From the NCBI RefSeq assembly GCF_037977235.1, contig NZ_CP150276.1, forward strand, positions 1,736,001-1,800,000: a stretch of DNA of 64,000 nucleotides, read 5' to 3'. Below the pieces are notes generated by a model. That model saw only the letters and a list, made by a program, of their open reading frames with translations, was not told where the DNA came from and ran no database searches. A program made the translations under genes and the position numbers. Origin of the DNA: Paenibacillus sp. FSL K6-0276 (GTDB lineage: Bacteria; Bacillota; Bacilli; Paenibacillales; Paenibacillaceae). Of the stretch, positions 41,742 through 51,797 are shown in pieces (position 1 is the stretch's first letter; every line of letters starts with the position of its first letter).

Positions 41742-42662
41742 ATGCCAATTAAAATTCCCGACAGTTTACCCGCGAAAGAAGTACTATCCGGAGAAAATAT
41801 TTTTGTGATGGACGATAGTCAGGCTTTCCATCAGGATATCCGTCCACTACGGATTGCTATTCTGAACCTCATGCCGACTAAAGAGACGACAGAGACTCAA
41901 TTGCTGCGTTTAATTGGAAATTCGCCACTACAAGTTGATGTTACGCTACTGCATCCACGTTCCCATATTTCCAAGAATACTTCTGCTGAACATTTGAAGA
42001 GCTTTTACAAAACCTTTGACGAGATCAGCCACCGCCGTTTGGATGGCTTAATCGTTACAGGTGCTCCTGTAGAGCAATTGGAGTTCGAGGATGTATCGTA
42101 TTGGGAAGAACTGAAAGAGATTTTTGAATGGAGCAAGGACAATGTGACTTCAACCATGCATATTTGTTGGGCGGCACAGGCAGGCTTATATCATCATTTT
42201 GGTGTTCGTAAAGTGGCATTGCCTGAGAAATGCTTTGGCGTCTTCGCTCATACGATTAATCAAAATAACATTAAATTGTTGCGCGGCTTTGACGAGGTGT
42301 TCCATGTACCACACTCCCGACATACCGATGTCTCCCGTGAAGATATTGAGAATAATCCAGATCTGCAGATTCTGGCGGAATCCGAAGAGGCTGGTATGTA
42401 TCTAGTGGCTACAAACGACGGTAAACAAATATTTGTGACCGGTCATTCCGAATACGATCCTTTATCCTTGAAATGGGAATATGATCGTGATGTGACAAGA
42501 GGGATGGAGATGGCTTTGCCGAAACATTACTTCCCTAAAGATGATCCAGATCGAACACCTCCAGCTGTGTGGCGCGCGCATGCCAATTTATTATTCTCTA
42601 ACTGGCTCAATTACTATGTATATCAAGAAACGCCTTATGATATCGACCCCATTGTTTATTGA
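41742..42662 (+). CDS. metA: Homoserine O-acetyltransferase (MetA family)
   Basis: 306 residues. It activates homoserine for methionine synthesis. The catalytic Cys is C142 in [10 protein letters not shown]; the His and Glu of the triad are in VPHSRHTD and GHSEYD. The residue deciding the acyl donor, position 111, is Glu ([10 protein letters not shown]) rather than the Gly of the E. coli succinyl enzyme. Published work on the Bacillus cereus enzyme links Glu111 to acetyl-CoA, so this should be an acetyltransferase despite frequent annotation as succinyltransferase. It is controlled by the S-box just upstream; AAGGAG precedes the ATG. Confidence 0.95.
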   Translation: MPIKIPDSLPAKEVLSGENIFVMDDSQAFHQDIRPLRIAILNLMPTKETTETQLLRLIGNSPLQVDVTLLHPRSHISKNTSAEHLKSFYKTFDEISHRRLDGLIVTGAPVEQLEFEDVSYWEELKEIFEWSKDNVTSTMHICWAAQAGLYHHFGVRKVALPEKCFGVFAHTINQNNIKLLRGFDEVFHVPHSRHTDVSREDIENNPDLQILAESEEAGMYLVATNDGKQIFVTGHSEYDPLSLKWEYDRDVTRGMEMALPKHYFPKDDPDRTPPAVWRAHANLLFSNWLNYYVYQETPYDIDPIVY

Positions 42663-42697
42663 TAACAGGCTACATTATAAATTAGGAGGCATTAATC

Positions 42698-43870
42698 ATG
42701 GATGACAAACTTAGGATTGAAAGCAGACTGGCTCAAATAGGTTCTCAAGAAGATCCAGCCACAGGAGCAATTAATTTTCCGATTTATAATGCAACGGCAT
42801 TTCGTCATCCAAAACTCGGTCAGAGCACAGGGTTTGATTATAGCCGCACCAAGAGTCCGACCCGTTCAGTGCTTGAGAATGCAGCTGCGGAACTGGAATC
42901 TGGAGATGCAGGATTTGCTTGTAGCTCAGGGATGGCAGCTATACAAACGGTTCTTACCTTGTTCGCTCAAGGTGACCATCTGATCGTTTCACTGGATCTT
43001 TACGGCGGTACCTATCGTCTGTTGGAACGGATATTGTCCAAGTTTGGAATCACTGCTTCTTATGTAGACACGAATGATTTGGATGCACTGGAAGCTACGC
43101 GTCGTCCGAATACGAAAGCTGTATTCATTGAAACGCCAACGAATCCGCTTATGATGATCACGGATATTGAAGCCGCATGCACCTGGGCCAGTCACCATGG
43201 GCTGCTTAGCATTGTAGATAATACGCTGCTGACACCATTTTTCCAACGGCCTATAGAATTAGGTGCGGATATTGTAGTTCATAGCGCTTCTAAGTATTTG
43301 GGGGGTCATAATGACGTACTGGCAGGTCTAATTGTATCTAAGGGTGTAGAATTATCAGCTGAAATAGCTATTCTACATAACTCTATTGGCGCTGTGCTCG
43401 GACCAACGGACAGTTATCAGTTGATGAGAGGCTTGAAGACATTGGCGCTGCGAATGGAGCGTCACGAGAGTAATGCACTAGCGATTGCCCACTACTTACT
43501 AGAGCACCCAGCGATTGCGGAAGTGTTCCATCCAGGATTGCCAGATCATCCGGGATTTGAAATCCAGAATCGCCAATCCTCAGGCAATACCGGGATTTTT
43601 TCTTTCAAATTAAAAGATGCCAGATACGTAGAGCCTCTACTTCGTCACATTCGTCTTATTGCATTCGCAGAGAGCCTTGGCGGCGTAGAGTCACTTATGA
43701 CTTATCCGGCTGTACAAACGCATGCTGATATTCCTGTGGAAATTCGAAATGCTGTGGGTGTAGATGACCGTTTGCTGCGCTTCTCCGTCGGTATTGAACA
43801 TGCGGAGGATTTGATTGCTGATCTTGGCCACGCACTGGAGGCAGCAAGGGCAGAAATTGAGTCGGAATAA
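42698..43870 (+). CDS. Trans-sulfuration PLP enzyme, MetI-like
   Basis: 390 residues, Cys/Met-metabolism PLP family. The PLP lysine is K199 in SASKYLGGHNDV. It is the second gene of the S-box operon, 35 bases after metA, with TAGGAGG before the ATG. It should take O-acetylhomoserine made by MetA and join cysteine (cystathionine gamma-synthase) or sulfide (thiolyase). Bacillus MetI can do both; sequence alone does not separate them, nor exclude cystathionine gamma-lyase. Confidence 0.9.
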   Translation: MDDKLRIESRLAQIGSQEDPATGAINFPIYNATAFRHPKLGQSTGFDYSRTKSPTRSVLENAAAELESGDAGFACSSGMAAIQTVLTLFAQGDHLIVSLDLYGGTYRLLERILSKFGITASYVDTNDLDALEATRRPNTKAVFIETPTNPLMMITDIEAACTWASHHGLLSIVDNTLLTPFFQRPIELGADIVVHSASKYLGGHNDVLAGLIVSKGVELSAEIAILHNSIGAVLGPTDSYQLMRGLKTLALRMERHESNALAIAHYLLEHPAIAEVFHPGLPDHPGFEIQNRQSSGNTGIFSFKLKDARYVEPLLRHIRLIAFAESLGGVESLMTYPAVQTHADIPVEIRNAVGVDDRLLRFSVGIEHAEDLIADLGHALEAARAEIESE

Positions 43871-44138
43871 CCGGGATTTACTTTCAATCGAGCGTTAGTC
43901 GAGAAATAGAGAATAACTGGCAGTATCGCTTATTGCGATGCTGCTTTTCTTCTGGATGGGATCTGGCGAAGAACGTAAAAGCATTTTTCAAGCTGTTCAG
44001 ATTGTGATACGATGAGAAAATGAACTGTTCATTTCTACGAGGAAGGGTTGTCATCTTTAAAGGAAGACAACGTCTTTTCTTCCTGTGATTTTGTGATTCT
44101 ACCAATACCCCTAAGGGTTTAAAAGGAGGATGCGAACG

Positions 44139-45275
44139 ATGAGTGCGATAGATCTTATTTTGGACAAAGCCCTAAGGGGTGAACGTCTCCAATTGGAAGA
44201 TACCATCCGACTGTTCGAGAGCAACGAAATTGAGAAAATGGGTGCTGCTGCAAACACCATAATGGAACGCTGGCATCCGGACCCGATGGCCACGTTTGTA
44301 ATTGGTCGTAATATTAACTATACGAATGTATGTGATGTCTACTGTCGTTTCTGCGCATTTTATCGCAGACCGGGATCGGATGAGGGCTATGTACTGCCGG
44401 ATGAGACGATCTACCAAAAAATCGCTGAGACCATTGCTGTAAATGGTACAGAAATACTGATGCAAGGCGGAACGAACCCTAATCTTCCTTTCAGTTATTA
44501 TACAGATATACTGCGTGGAATTAAGCAACGGTTCCCTGAGATTACAATGCATTCCTTCTCACCAGCGGAGATTATGAAGATGAAAGAGGTATCTGGATTA
44601 TCCCTTGAAGAAGTGGTTCGTGAAATCCATGCTGCTGGTCTGGACTCATTGCCAGGTGGCGGCGCTGAAATTCTCGATGACCGTACACGTCGCAAAATCA
44701 GCCGACTTAAAGGCTCGTGGCGCGAGTGGATGGATGTAATGCAGACGGCACATAAGGTTGGTATGAATACGACAGCTACGATGGTAATTGGACTTGGTGA
44801 GAGCATGGAGGAGCGGGCACTGCACTTACTACGTGTGCGCGAAGCTCAGGACGAGTGTATTGCCAACAAATATGATTCAGAGGGCTTCCTGGCCTTTATC
44901 TCTTGGACTTTCCAACCGGACAATACTAACCTGAAGTTGGATAGACAATCGCCTGAGGAATATCTGAAGACGGTAGCCATTAGTCGTCTTGTTCTAGACA
45001 ACATCAAGAACTTCCAGTCCTCTTGGGTAACTATGGGGCCAGAAGTTGGTAAGCTTTCCCTTCAATATGGCTGCAACGATTTCGGCAGTACAATGATTGA
45101 AGAGAACGTAGTATCTTCTGCGGGCGCGACTTACAAGGTCAACATCGAGTCCATTACCCAATTGATTCGAGAAGCAGGCAAAATCCCTGCTCAACGAAAT
45201 ACGCGCTACGATATTCTGCGGGTGTTCGATGACGCTAATGCGAAGATTGATAATGATTTCATCATGCAGAACTAA
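44139..45275 (+). CDS. mqnC: Cyclic dehypoxanthinyl futalosine synthase (radical SAM)
   Basis: 378 residues. The radical-SAM cluster motif CDVYCRFCAF is near residue 65. Family features such as YVLPDETIYQKIAE, LMQGGTNPN, LPGGGAEILDDR and SWTFQPDNT match MqnC. It catalyses the cyclisation step of the futalosine route to menaquinone. Other mqn genes are not in the window. The ATG at 44139 is chosen because AAAAGGAGG ends nine bases before it and would overlap the alternative ATG at 44130. It ends in a strong terminator. Confidence 0.93.
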   Translation: MSAIDLILDKALRGERLQLEDTIRLFESNEIEKMGAAANTIMERWHPDPMATFVIGRNINYTNVCDVYCRFCAFYRRPGSDEGYVLPDETIYQKIAETIAVNGTEILMQGGTNPNLPFSYYTDILRGIKQRFPEITMHSFSPAEIMKMKEVSGLSLEEVVREIHAAGLDSLPGGGAEILDDRTRRKISRLKGSWREWMDVMQTAHKVGMNTTATMVIGLGESMEERALHLLRVREAQDECIANKYDSEGFLAFISWTFQPDNTNLKLDRQSPEEYLKTVAISRLVLDNIKNFQSSWVTMGPEVGKLSLQYGCNDFGSTMIEENVVSSAGATYKVNIESITQLIREAGKIPAQRNTRYDILRVFDDANAKIDNDFIMQN

Positions 45276-45301
45276 TACGAAATTTATACGGATATATTTA
45301 A

Positions 45302-45355
45302 CGCTTGTTTATTGTTCATCCTCTTATAGGGATGAATGATAAACAAGCGTTTTTG
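45302..45355. terminator. Terminator after mqnC
   Basis: ACGCTTGTTTATTGTTCATCC pairs with GGATGAATGATAAACAAGCGT around CTCTTATA, followed by TTTT. Confidence 0.94.
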
Positions 45356-45367
45356 GTGTGTGAATAG

Positions 45368-45556
45368 TTAGAATATTCTTATCAAAATAATAATTGCTGC
45401 AATGATTCCGACAGCAATAAGAAGGTTTGAAACTTCGCTCCAAAAACCGGGTGAACCTTCAGAATGAAGTTTCCTTTGATTCACATCAAAATTAGCTTTC
45501 GCTGCGTCAGGGTCTGGTAAACGATTAAATTGGTTAGGGTTATTATCATCAAACAT
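45368..45556 (-). CDS. Small protein with one C-terminal membrane helix
   Basis: 62 residues: a polar, Asn/Asp-rich N-terminus (MFDDNNPNQFNRLPDPD) and a C-terminal hydrophobic helix (about 43-62). It therefore has the form of a tail-anchored protein facing the cytoplasm. TAGGAGGTCC precedes the ATG on the minus strand, supporting translation. No family is recognised. Confidence 0.7.
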   Translation of the reverse strand: MFDDNNPNQFNRLPDPDAAKANFDVNQRKLHSEGSPGFWSEVSNLLIAVGIIAAIIILIRIF

Positions 45557-45706
45557 AAGAGGACCTCCTAGGTTGATTTTGGTTGATTATAACATTTATT
45601 TACAGGTGACTAAAATTCATTATTTATTACAATTTTGTATACACATTATTATCCAAAAGTGATATCATATTCATATCAAATGAATATCTTATGGAGGTGC
45701 TTTTTT

Positions 45707-46549
45707 ATGAAGGAGAAGACGCTTCGTCCTGTCAGCGGATTTTGGGTTATTGCATTGATTGCAGTTTGTTTGGGTGGTGGAATCTATGGTGCTGTTCAGG
45801 AGTATGTTGCAGTATCGGTCATTCTGTTCGTTGTAGCGGCGGTGCTATGTACGAGTATAACGGTTGTACAACCCAATCAGTCAGTTGTAGTCACCTTTTT
45901 CGGCAAATATGTAGGGACTATTACTACGAGTGGATTATTCGCAGTCATTCCGTTTAGCGTACGCAAGACGGTTTCCCTACGAGTTCGTAACTTTAACAGT
46001 GTGAAGCTCAAGGTCAATGATGTCGAAGGTAATCCGATTGAAATTGCTGCAGTTATCGTCTTCAAGGTGATTAACTCCGCTAAAGCCCTTTTTGATGTAG
46101 ATAAATATATGGCTTTTGTAGAGATTCAGAGTGAAACAGCGCTGCGTCATGTAGCTAGCAAATACCCTTATGATAACTTCAATGAATCTGGCATGTCCCT
46201 GCGTGCCAATGCAGATGAAATTGCTAAAGAGTTAGCGACTGAGCTCCAAGATCGCTTGTCCTTATCTGGTGTAGAAGTCATTGAAGCCCGGCTTACACAC
46301 TTGGCTTATTCAACAGAGATTGCCAGCACAATGTTGCAGCGGCAGCAAGCATCTGCCATTCTGTCTGCTCGTCAAATCATTGTAGAAGGTGCAGTTGGCA
46401 TGGTCGATATGGCGATTAAACAGCTTAAAGAGAGCGGCGTTGTGGAACTTGACGAGGAACGTAAAGCGGCGATGATCAATAATCTGATGGTGGCGATCGT
46501 GTCGGAGCGCGGAGCGAGTCCGGTCATCAACGCCGGCTCGTTGTATTAA
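45707..46549 (+). CDS. SPFH/band 7 membrane protein
   Basis: 280 residues. Two predicted transmembrane segments near the N-terminus (about 12-50) are followed by an SPFH domain ([46 protein letters not shown]) and a helical C-terminus with [22 protein letters not shown]. It probably oligomerises at the membrane as a scaffold. TGGAGGTG lies before the ATG at 45707; the frame is open further upstream without a ribosome site. It is coupled to a small Arc-type gene 11 bases later. Confidence 0.9.
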   Translation: MKEKTLRPVSGFWVIALIAVCLGGGIYGAVQEYVAVSVILFVVAAVLCTSITVVQPNQSVVVTFFGKYVGTITTSGLFAVIPFSVRKTVSLRVRNFNSVKLKVNDVEGNPIEIAAVIVFKVINSAKALFDVDKYMAFVEIQSETALRHVASKYPYDNFNESGMSLRANADEIAKELATELQDRLSLSGVEVIEARLTHLAYSTEIASTMLQRQQASAILSARQIIVEGAVGMVDMAIKQLKESGVVELDEERKAAMINNLMVAIVSERGASPVINAGSLY

Positions 46550-46560
46550 GGCGGTGCATC

Positions 46561-46731
46561 ATGGCGGCCAAGAAAAGCTTTCCATTGCGGATCGATCCGG
46601 ATCTGCATGAGGCGTTGGAACGTTGGGCGGGAGAGGAATTTCGCAGTGTAAACGGACATATCGAATACTTGCTGCGTGAGTCTTTGAAACGTGCAGGCCG
46701 CTTACCTGAAAGGAAACGCCGAGAAGAGTAA
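46561..46731 (+). CDS. Small Arc-type ribbon-helix-helix protein
   Basis: 56 residues: [20 protein letters not shown], then [20 protein letters not shown]. This is the beta strand plus two helices of a MetJ/Arc DNA-binding fold. It starts 11 bases after the SPFH stop, after a weak GGCGGTG site, so the two are probably co-transcribed and translationally coupled. It may regulate the SPFH gene. No toxin gene is adjacent. Confidence 0.82.
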   Translation: MAAKKSFPLRIDPDLHEALERWAGEEFRSVNGHIEYLLRESLKRAGRLPERKRREE

Positions 46732-46828
46732 CCTGTTAAGGACAGTTCTAGCGTTATTTCTTGGATGCAGAACTATCCGTGTAGGTGACTGCTACCGGGG
46801 TTTACAAAACTTTGCCCCCTCTACAGAC

Positions 46829-46857
46829 TTGACTGTCAGAGAGGACAGATTTATAAT
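46829..46857 (+). promoter_or_regulatory. Sigma-A promoter of the thrS leader
   Basis: TTGACT and TATAAT are exactly 17 bases apart, placed just before the T-box leader. Transcription should start near 46864. Confidence 0.82.
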
Positions 46858-46863
46858 TACTCC

Positions 46864-47153
46864 ATAATTCACGTTAACAGCATTGACAAAGATATGAATT
46901 GATTGTTCTGGACCGTTCAGAGAGAGGGAACATTGGCTGTAATTTCCTCCGGTATCTACTATCGATTTACCCCTTTGTAGCTGCGGTTATGAATTCCCTG
47001 AAATGGGATAGTAAGAACCGCCGGTTCATGGTCGTTATTCCATGCTTACGAAGGATTCTGTCTCAACTCTGTTTTAAGAGCGGATTGAGAGAATCGAATT
47101 TGGGTGGAACCACGGGTGCAATCGCTCGTCCCTTTGCGGGACGGGCGTTTTTT
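46864..47153 (+). ncRNA. T-box leader of thrS with terminator
   Basis: The conserved T-box block GGGTGGAACCACGGGTG (47102-47118) is followed by the terminator stem GCTCGTCCC-TTTG-CGGGACGGGC with a T run. Upstream, AGAGAGGGAACATTGGCTG and the long stem I region precede it. Uncharged tRNA-Thr should stabilise the antiterminator. The Thr specifier codon is probably in the TCTACTATCGATTTACC region near 46955-46973, but I could not fix which triplet. Confidence 0.92.
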
Positions 47154-47226
47154 GTATGCGTGGATATTTCCGTTCCGCAAAATTTAATATGGCCGCTTGG
47201 CTTAACGATATGAAGGAGGAATTTGA

Positions 47227-49164
47227 ATGGTAAGTATTAAACTTCCGGACGGCTCCGTTCGGGAATACGCAGAAGGTAGTAATATTGATGATGTAGCGGC
47301 TTCTATTAGTAGTGGACTTCGCAAAAACGCGGTAGCAGGGAAATTAAACGGTATTGTCGTGGATCTGTCTACTCCGCTTGAGGAAGGCGCATTGATAGAG
47401 ATCGTAACTTTGGATTCGGCTGAAGGCTTGGAAGTTATACGTCACAGTACTGCCCACTTGATGGCACAAGCTGTAAGACGTTTGTACGGAACGAAGGAAG
47501 TTAAGCTTGGTGTAGGTCCGGTTATCGAAGATGGCTTCTACTACGATATGGATTTGGAGCATCCGCTTAATCCAGAAGATTTGTTAAAGATCGAAAAGGA
47601 AATGGATCGCATTATCTCTGAGAACCTTCCAATCGTACGTAAGGAAGTTAGTCGCAAGGAAGCGCTGGAAATATTCGGTGAGCTAGGCGATCCTTACAAG
47701 CTTGAACTGATTGAAGCGTTGCCTGAAGATAGTGTGATTACGATCTATGAACAAGGCGAATTCTTCGACTTGTGCCGTGGACCACACGTGCCGTCGACTT
47801 CCAAGATCAAAGTCTTTAAATTGATGAATGTAGCGGGTGCTTACTGGCGCGGCGACAGCAAGAATAAAATGCTTCAACGCGTATACGGTACCGCTTGGAT
47901 CAAAAAAGCGCAGCTCGATGAGCATCTTCGCCTGCTAGAAGAAGCGAAGAAACGCGATCACCGTAAGCTGGGTAAAGAGCTTGAAATCTTCACATTTAAT
48001 CAATTGGTAGGCCAAGGCTTGCCAATCTGGTTGCCTAAGGGTGCCAAACTGCGCAGTATTCTAGAACGTTACATCGTGGATCTGGAAGCAAGTCTCGGAT
48101 ACCAGCATGTATATACTCCGGTTCTTGGTAATGTTGAGCTTTATAAAACTTCTGGACACTGGGAGCACTATCAAGAAGACATGTTCCCTAAAATGACTAT
48201 TGATAATGAGGAATTCGTTCTTCGTCCTATGAACTGCCCGCATCACATGATGATTTATAAGAGCTCCATGCACAGCTACCGTGATCTCCCGATCCGTATT
48301 GCTGAGCTTGGTATCCAGCACCGTTATGAAATGTCGGGAGCATTGACTGGCTTACACCGTGTACGTTCAATGACTCTTAATGACTCACATATTTTCTGCC
48401 GCCTGGACCAAATTAAAAGCGAGTTCATTCGTGTAATTGAGCTGATTAAACAGGTATACAGTGACTTTGGCATTAATGACTATCGTTTCCGGTTGTCCTA
48501 TCGTGATCCTAAGGATACTGAGAAATATTACGCTAATGACGAAATGTGGGAAACTGCACAGCGTATGCTGCGTGAGGTTGTAGAGGAAGCGGGTCTGCCA
48601 TTCTACGAAGCAGAAGGCGAAGCTGCATTCTACGGTCCTAAGCTGGATGTACAGATCAAAACTGTATTAGGTAAAGAAGAGACTCTTTCCACAGTACAGA
48701 TCGACTTCTTGCTGCCTGAACGCTTTGAACTAGAATATATCGGCGATGATGGTCAGAAGCACCGTCCAGTTGTTCTACACCGCGGTATTTTGGGAACAAT
48801 GGAGCGCTTTGTTGCTTTCTTGTTAGAGAATTTTGCAGGATCACTGCCACTCTGGCTTTCACCACAGCAGGTTAAAGTTATTCCTGTATCTACTGCCTTC
48901 GACGATTATGCTAAGGAAGTTACGGACAAGTTGCGTCGCCGTGGCATCTCAGCTGAGGCAGATCTGCGCAATGAGAAACTTGGCTATAAGATTCGTGAAG
49001 CTCAGCTGGAGAAAATGCCATACATGTTCGTAGTCGGCGAGAATGAGATGAATGCTGAGACAGTTTCCATCCGTAAACGTGGGGAAGGCGATATTGGAGC
49101 TAAGCCGCTTCAAGAAGTCATTGAGCTACTGGCTCAGGAAATTGCAGACCGTGTAATCTCCTAA
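47227..49164 (+). CDS. thrS: Threonine--tRNA ligase
   Basis: 645 residues, full length. N-terminal TGS domain (1-60), an editing domain with [16 protein letters not shown], the class II catalytic core with [12 protein letters not shown] (zinc Cys), [16 protein letters not shown] and the motif 3 region [11 protein letters not shown], then the anticodon-binding domain. AAGGAGG precedes the ATG. It is controlled by the T-box upstream. No clear terminator is seen directly after the stop. Confidence 0.98.
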   Translation: MVSIKLPDGSVREYAEGSNIDDVAASISSGLRKNAVAGKLNGIVVDLSTPLEEGALIEIVTLDSAEGLEVIRHSTAHLMAQAVRRLYGTKEVKLGVGPVIEDGFYYDMDLEHPLNPEDLLKIEKEMDRIISENLPIVRKEVSRKEALEIFGELGDPYKLELIEALPEDSVITIYEQGEFFDLCRGPHVPSTSKIKVFKLMNVAGAYWRGDSKNKMLQRVYGTAWIKKAQLDEHLRLLEEAKKRDHRKLGKELEIFTFNQLVGQGLPIWLPKGAKLRSILERYIVDLEASLGYQHVYTPVLGNVELYKTSGHWEHYQEDMFPKMTIDNEEFVLRPMNCPHHMMIYKSSMHSYRDLPIRIAELGIQHRYEMSGALTGLHRVRSMTLNDSHIFCRLDQIKSEFIRVIELIKQVYSDFGINDYRFRLSYRDPKDTEKYYANDEMWETAQRMLREVVEEAGLPFYEAEGEAAFYGPKLDVQIKTVLGKEETLSTVQIDFLLPERFELEYIGDDGQKHRPVVLHRGILGTMERFVAFLLENFAGSLPLWLSPQQVKVIPVSTAFDDYAKEVTDKLRRRGISAEADLRNEKLGYKIREAQLEKMPYMFVVGENEMNAETVSIRKRGEGDIGAKPLQEVIELLAQEIADRVIS

Positions 49165-49300
49165 TTACTTGTAATAATCAACACCGAAATTACGTCTAAT
49201 AACGACCTCTGTCATATGCCCATGAGGATCAAAAATTGATCTTTATGTATAAAATTTTGTGAATCGGGAAACCTTCGCTAATAAGGGGGAGGTTTATCAC

Positions 49301-50161
49301 ATGAACAAAATGGGCATATTTCAGAGGTTTTGGTGTCTTTTCGTCACAATAGTTCTACTGTTGACTGCTGCAGGTATCATTCCTGAATCAAAGCATCAAG
49401 CAGTTGTGGCTAATGGGACAGGAGACACATTACAGCGTACCGACATTAGCAAAACGCTTTCGAATGAGGTGCAACATACCCAGGCTAACTCTGGTTCAAT
49501 GAGAACCAAAGATCAACAAGCTATTCTTACAACAGGCCGCGCCACAATATTGTTTAACGAGTCACATGCAAGCTCACCTGTAATACCTGCGACAACAAAA
49601 AATAAACCAGCAGCTACAAAGTCACCACAGAGCACCAAAACTCCTGCCATCAAAGCTCCAACCACCAAAGGGAACGGGGGCACTGGTTCTTCAAAATCAC
49701 CGAATTCTGTTCCTGTAGCTGCGCCAGCTGCTGACCAGATTATTACTTCAATGAAAGTGATGGCGACGGGTTATACTGCGGGTTATGAATCTACAGGTAA
49801 AACATCTAAACATCCCGAATACGGAATCACCTATTCAGGTGTGAAAGTACGTAGAGATAAGAATACAGTCTCGACCATTGCTGCTGACCCTAAAGTAATA
49901 CCGTTAGGGAGTATACTTTATATACCTGGCTATGGTTACGGCATAGTTGCGGATACAGGATCTGCCATTAAAGGACGGAAGATTGATCTGTATTTTGCTA
50001 CTACGAAACAGGTGTATAAGGAATGGGGCAAAAAATCAGTTGTAGTTCAGCTCATTAAGCGTGGCAACGGTACATGTACGGAAGTCATGCTGAAGAAGCT
50101 CAGCCAGGCGATTGAGACTTATAATGCTGTACCGCAATCCCTGCTGGAAGAATCCATTTAA
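49301..50161 (+). CDS. Secreted 3D-domain (RlpA-like) cell-wall protein
   Basis: 286 residues. A signal peptide or signal anchor (about 5-30) is followed by a long Thr/Lys/Pro/Ser linker (about 85-150, repeated KSP/KTPA/KAPTTK) and a C-terminal 3D domain, [12 protein letters not shown]...[11 protein letters not shown]...[17 protein letters not shown]. The three conserved Asp residues (AADP, VADTG, IDLYF) are present, as in YocH/YabE-type muralytic proteins with a double-psi barrel. It probably binds or cleaves peptidoglycan. The start follows GGGGGAGG; an upstream in-frame GTG (49259) has no such site. There is no G5 or LysM domain. Confidence 0.88.
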   Translation: MNKMGIFQRFWCLFVTIVLLLTAAGIIPESKHQAVVANGTGDTLQRTDISKTLSNEVQHTQANSGSMRTKDQQAILTTGRATILFNESHASSPVIPATTKNKPAATKSPQSTKTPAIKAPTTKGNGGTGSSKSPNSVPVAAPAADQIITSMKVMATGYTAGYESTGKTSKHPEYGITYSGVKVRRDKNTVSTIAADPKVIPLGSILYIPGYGYGIVADTGSAIKGRKIDLYFATTKQVYKEWGKKSVVVQLIKRGNGTCTEVMLKKLSQAIETYNAVPQSLLEESI

Positions 50162-50337
50162 GATTTAGGGTAAGTATTTCAATGAATTTGGTGGATTGAA
50201 CTTATTTTCACTTGGTCATGCATAATAGTGACATCACCTTGCCATAATACGGACTGGGGCAGAGCATTAGCCTCATCCGAGATGTTCTCTTAGTAAGCAT
50301 TATCTATGCTGCATAAGGGATAAGGGAGGTGAATTCC

Positions 50338-50481
50338 GTGGCCAATAATAAAAAATCTAAAGTTCAAGAAAATTACAAAACACCGAATGAAAAATACAAT
50401 GCTGAGTTTGCTGTTGAGAATGACGGCACTACTAAGCAAAGTGGAAATACTTCTAAACCAGCTCAGAAACCGCAACAATAA
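50338..50481 (+). CDS. Small hydrophilic protein, possibly spore-related
   Basis: 47 residues, start GTG six bases after AAGGGAGGTG. It is very polar, Lys/Asn/Gln-rich and without hydrophobic segments. The YNAEFAVEND segment resembles the EFA-x-E motif of gamma-type small acid-soluble spore proteins, but there is only one copy and the rest does not align. A strong terminator follows. The gene looks real; its function is open. Confidence 0.65.
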   Translation: MANNKKSKVQENYKTPNEKYNAEFAVENDGTTKQSGNTSKPAQKPQQ

Positions 50482-50513
50482 TGCGATACTGAAGCAGAAG
50501 AATGCTGAATAAA

Positions 50514-50558
50514 GAGACTGTCCCAGATCAGTTTATAACTGAGGGACAGTCTTTTTTT
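50514..50558 (+). terminator. Terminator after the small gene
   Basis: AGACTGTCCCAGATCA pairs with TGAGGGACAGTCT, followed by TTTTTT. Confidence 0.92.
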
Positions 50559-50720
50559 CATATATATAGTAGTATATTGAATATTATCCCATACGTCTCC
50601 GTCTAGAGACTGAGTGGAAGTTCCTTCTCTCGCCGCTGTTTATAAGTGACTAATTCCTGTAGACTAAGGCTATAAGATTGAAGAAGAGAGCGTTCCACTA
50701 ATTTAAAGGGGAAATGGAAT

Positions 50721-51797
50721 ATGAAAAGAAGGTTCACTAGTCAGATTTTTGGCGGTCTGATCCTGATAGGGATTGGAGCCATGTTTCTACTCAGACAATT
50801 GGGTTACACCGATTTCAGCTTAGGTTATGTGATCTCAAACTATTGGCCTGTTGTCTTGATATTAATGGGGATGAAGCGACTTCTGGGTACAGGAGACGAA
50901 CACTCAAAGGGCGGGTCTTCACCTATTGGTGGTTTTTTCTTTCTGGCGATCGGAGTGTTCTTCCTTGGACGGAATTTGGACTGGTTCGATATTTCAGCAG
51001 GGGAATTTTTCAAAATGTTCATTCCAGTCATGTTGATTGGCGGCGGACTTTATGTGATTTTTAAACCGCGAGGTTCAGTTCCACCTGTGCCACCAACTCC
51101 ACCGACACAGCCTGACTACTTTCCTTCAGGAAAAAGCTCACTGGACGTGGAACCGCCAAAACCGCTGGATTCCACACTAGATGAGCAATTCGAGCAGAAA
51201 TTCGGCAAACCTTCCGGTCAACGAGACTGGAAGATTAATCTTCAAAAAGATGAAGAAGAGGATGAGGACGAAACTGGAGCTTTTAAGTCCACCGCTGAAT
51301 CACGTTGGCAGGAGAAACAGGAGCGCCATGAGCGCAGACGTCAGGAACGTCATGAGCGTCACGCTAGAAGACATGGGGAATGGCATGAGGAGTTCCATGA
51401 GTCAGGGAGTAACAAAGAGTCGACCAATCGCTCTGCTTTTATCGGGGATGTCCACATGGGTCGCGAGCATTTCCAACTGAAGAATACGAATGTCTCGCAG
51501 TTTATCGGCGATACTGTCTTGGATCTGACGAATGCACAAATTGCTTATGGAGAGACTAAAATTAATATCTCCGCTTTTATAGGTGACATCAAGGTGTACA
51601 TTCCAAATGATATGGATCTTGGCATCTCAGTGAACAGCAGTTCTTTTATCGGCGATATGGAAGTACTAGATCAATCACGCAGTGGATTTATGAGCAGTGT
51701 TCAATGTAAGACGCCTTATTATAAAGAAGCCGGCAAAAAAGTTCGCATTAACGTAAGTGCTTTTATAGGTGACATTAAAGTTAAAACGGTGGGTTAG
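50721..51797 (+). CDS. liaF: LiaF-like membrane regulator
   Basis: 358 residues. Four predicted transmembrane helices in the N-terminal 110 residues are followed by a Pro-rich and then strongly charged Glu/Arg/His linker. The C-terminal LiaF domain holds the motif FIGD five times (residues about 235-355: SAFIGDV, SQFIGDT, SAFIGDI, SSFIGDM, SAFIGDI), each at the turn of a beta repeat. LiaF restrains the LiaS kinase until lipid II-active antibiotics or envelope damage occur. It is the first gene of liaFSR and is directly followed by liaS with no gap. AAAGGGG precedes the ATG. Confidence 0.9.
   Translation: MKRRFTSQIFGGLILIGIGAMFLLRQLGYTDFSLGYVISNYWPVVLILMGMKRLLGTGDEHSKGGSSPIGGFFFLAIGVFFLGRNLDWFDISAGEFFKMFIPVMLIGGGLYVIFKPRGSVPPVPPTPPTQPDYFPSGKSSLDVEPPKPLDSTLDEQFEQKFGKPSGQRDWKINLQKDEEEDEDETGAFKSTAESRWQEKQERHERRRQERHERHARRHGEWHEEFHESGSNKESTNRSAFIGDVHMGREHFQLKNTNVSQFIGDTVLDLTNAQIAYGETKINISAFIGDIKVYIPNDMDLGISVNSSSFIGDMEVLDQSRSGFMSSVQCKTPYYKEAGKKVRINVSAFIGDIKVKTVG

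Noticed and set aside
50590..50612. GTCTC-N6-GAGAC inverted repeat upstream of liaF as a LiaR box
   Set aside because: I could not match it to the LiaR consensus with confidence, and it is short enough to arise by chance.
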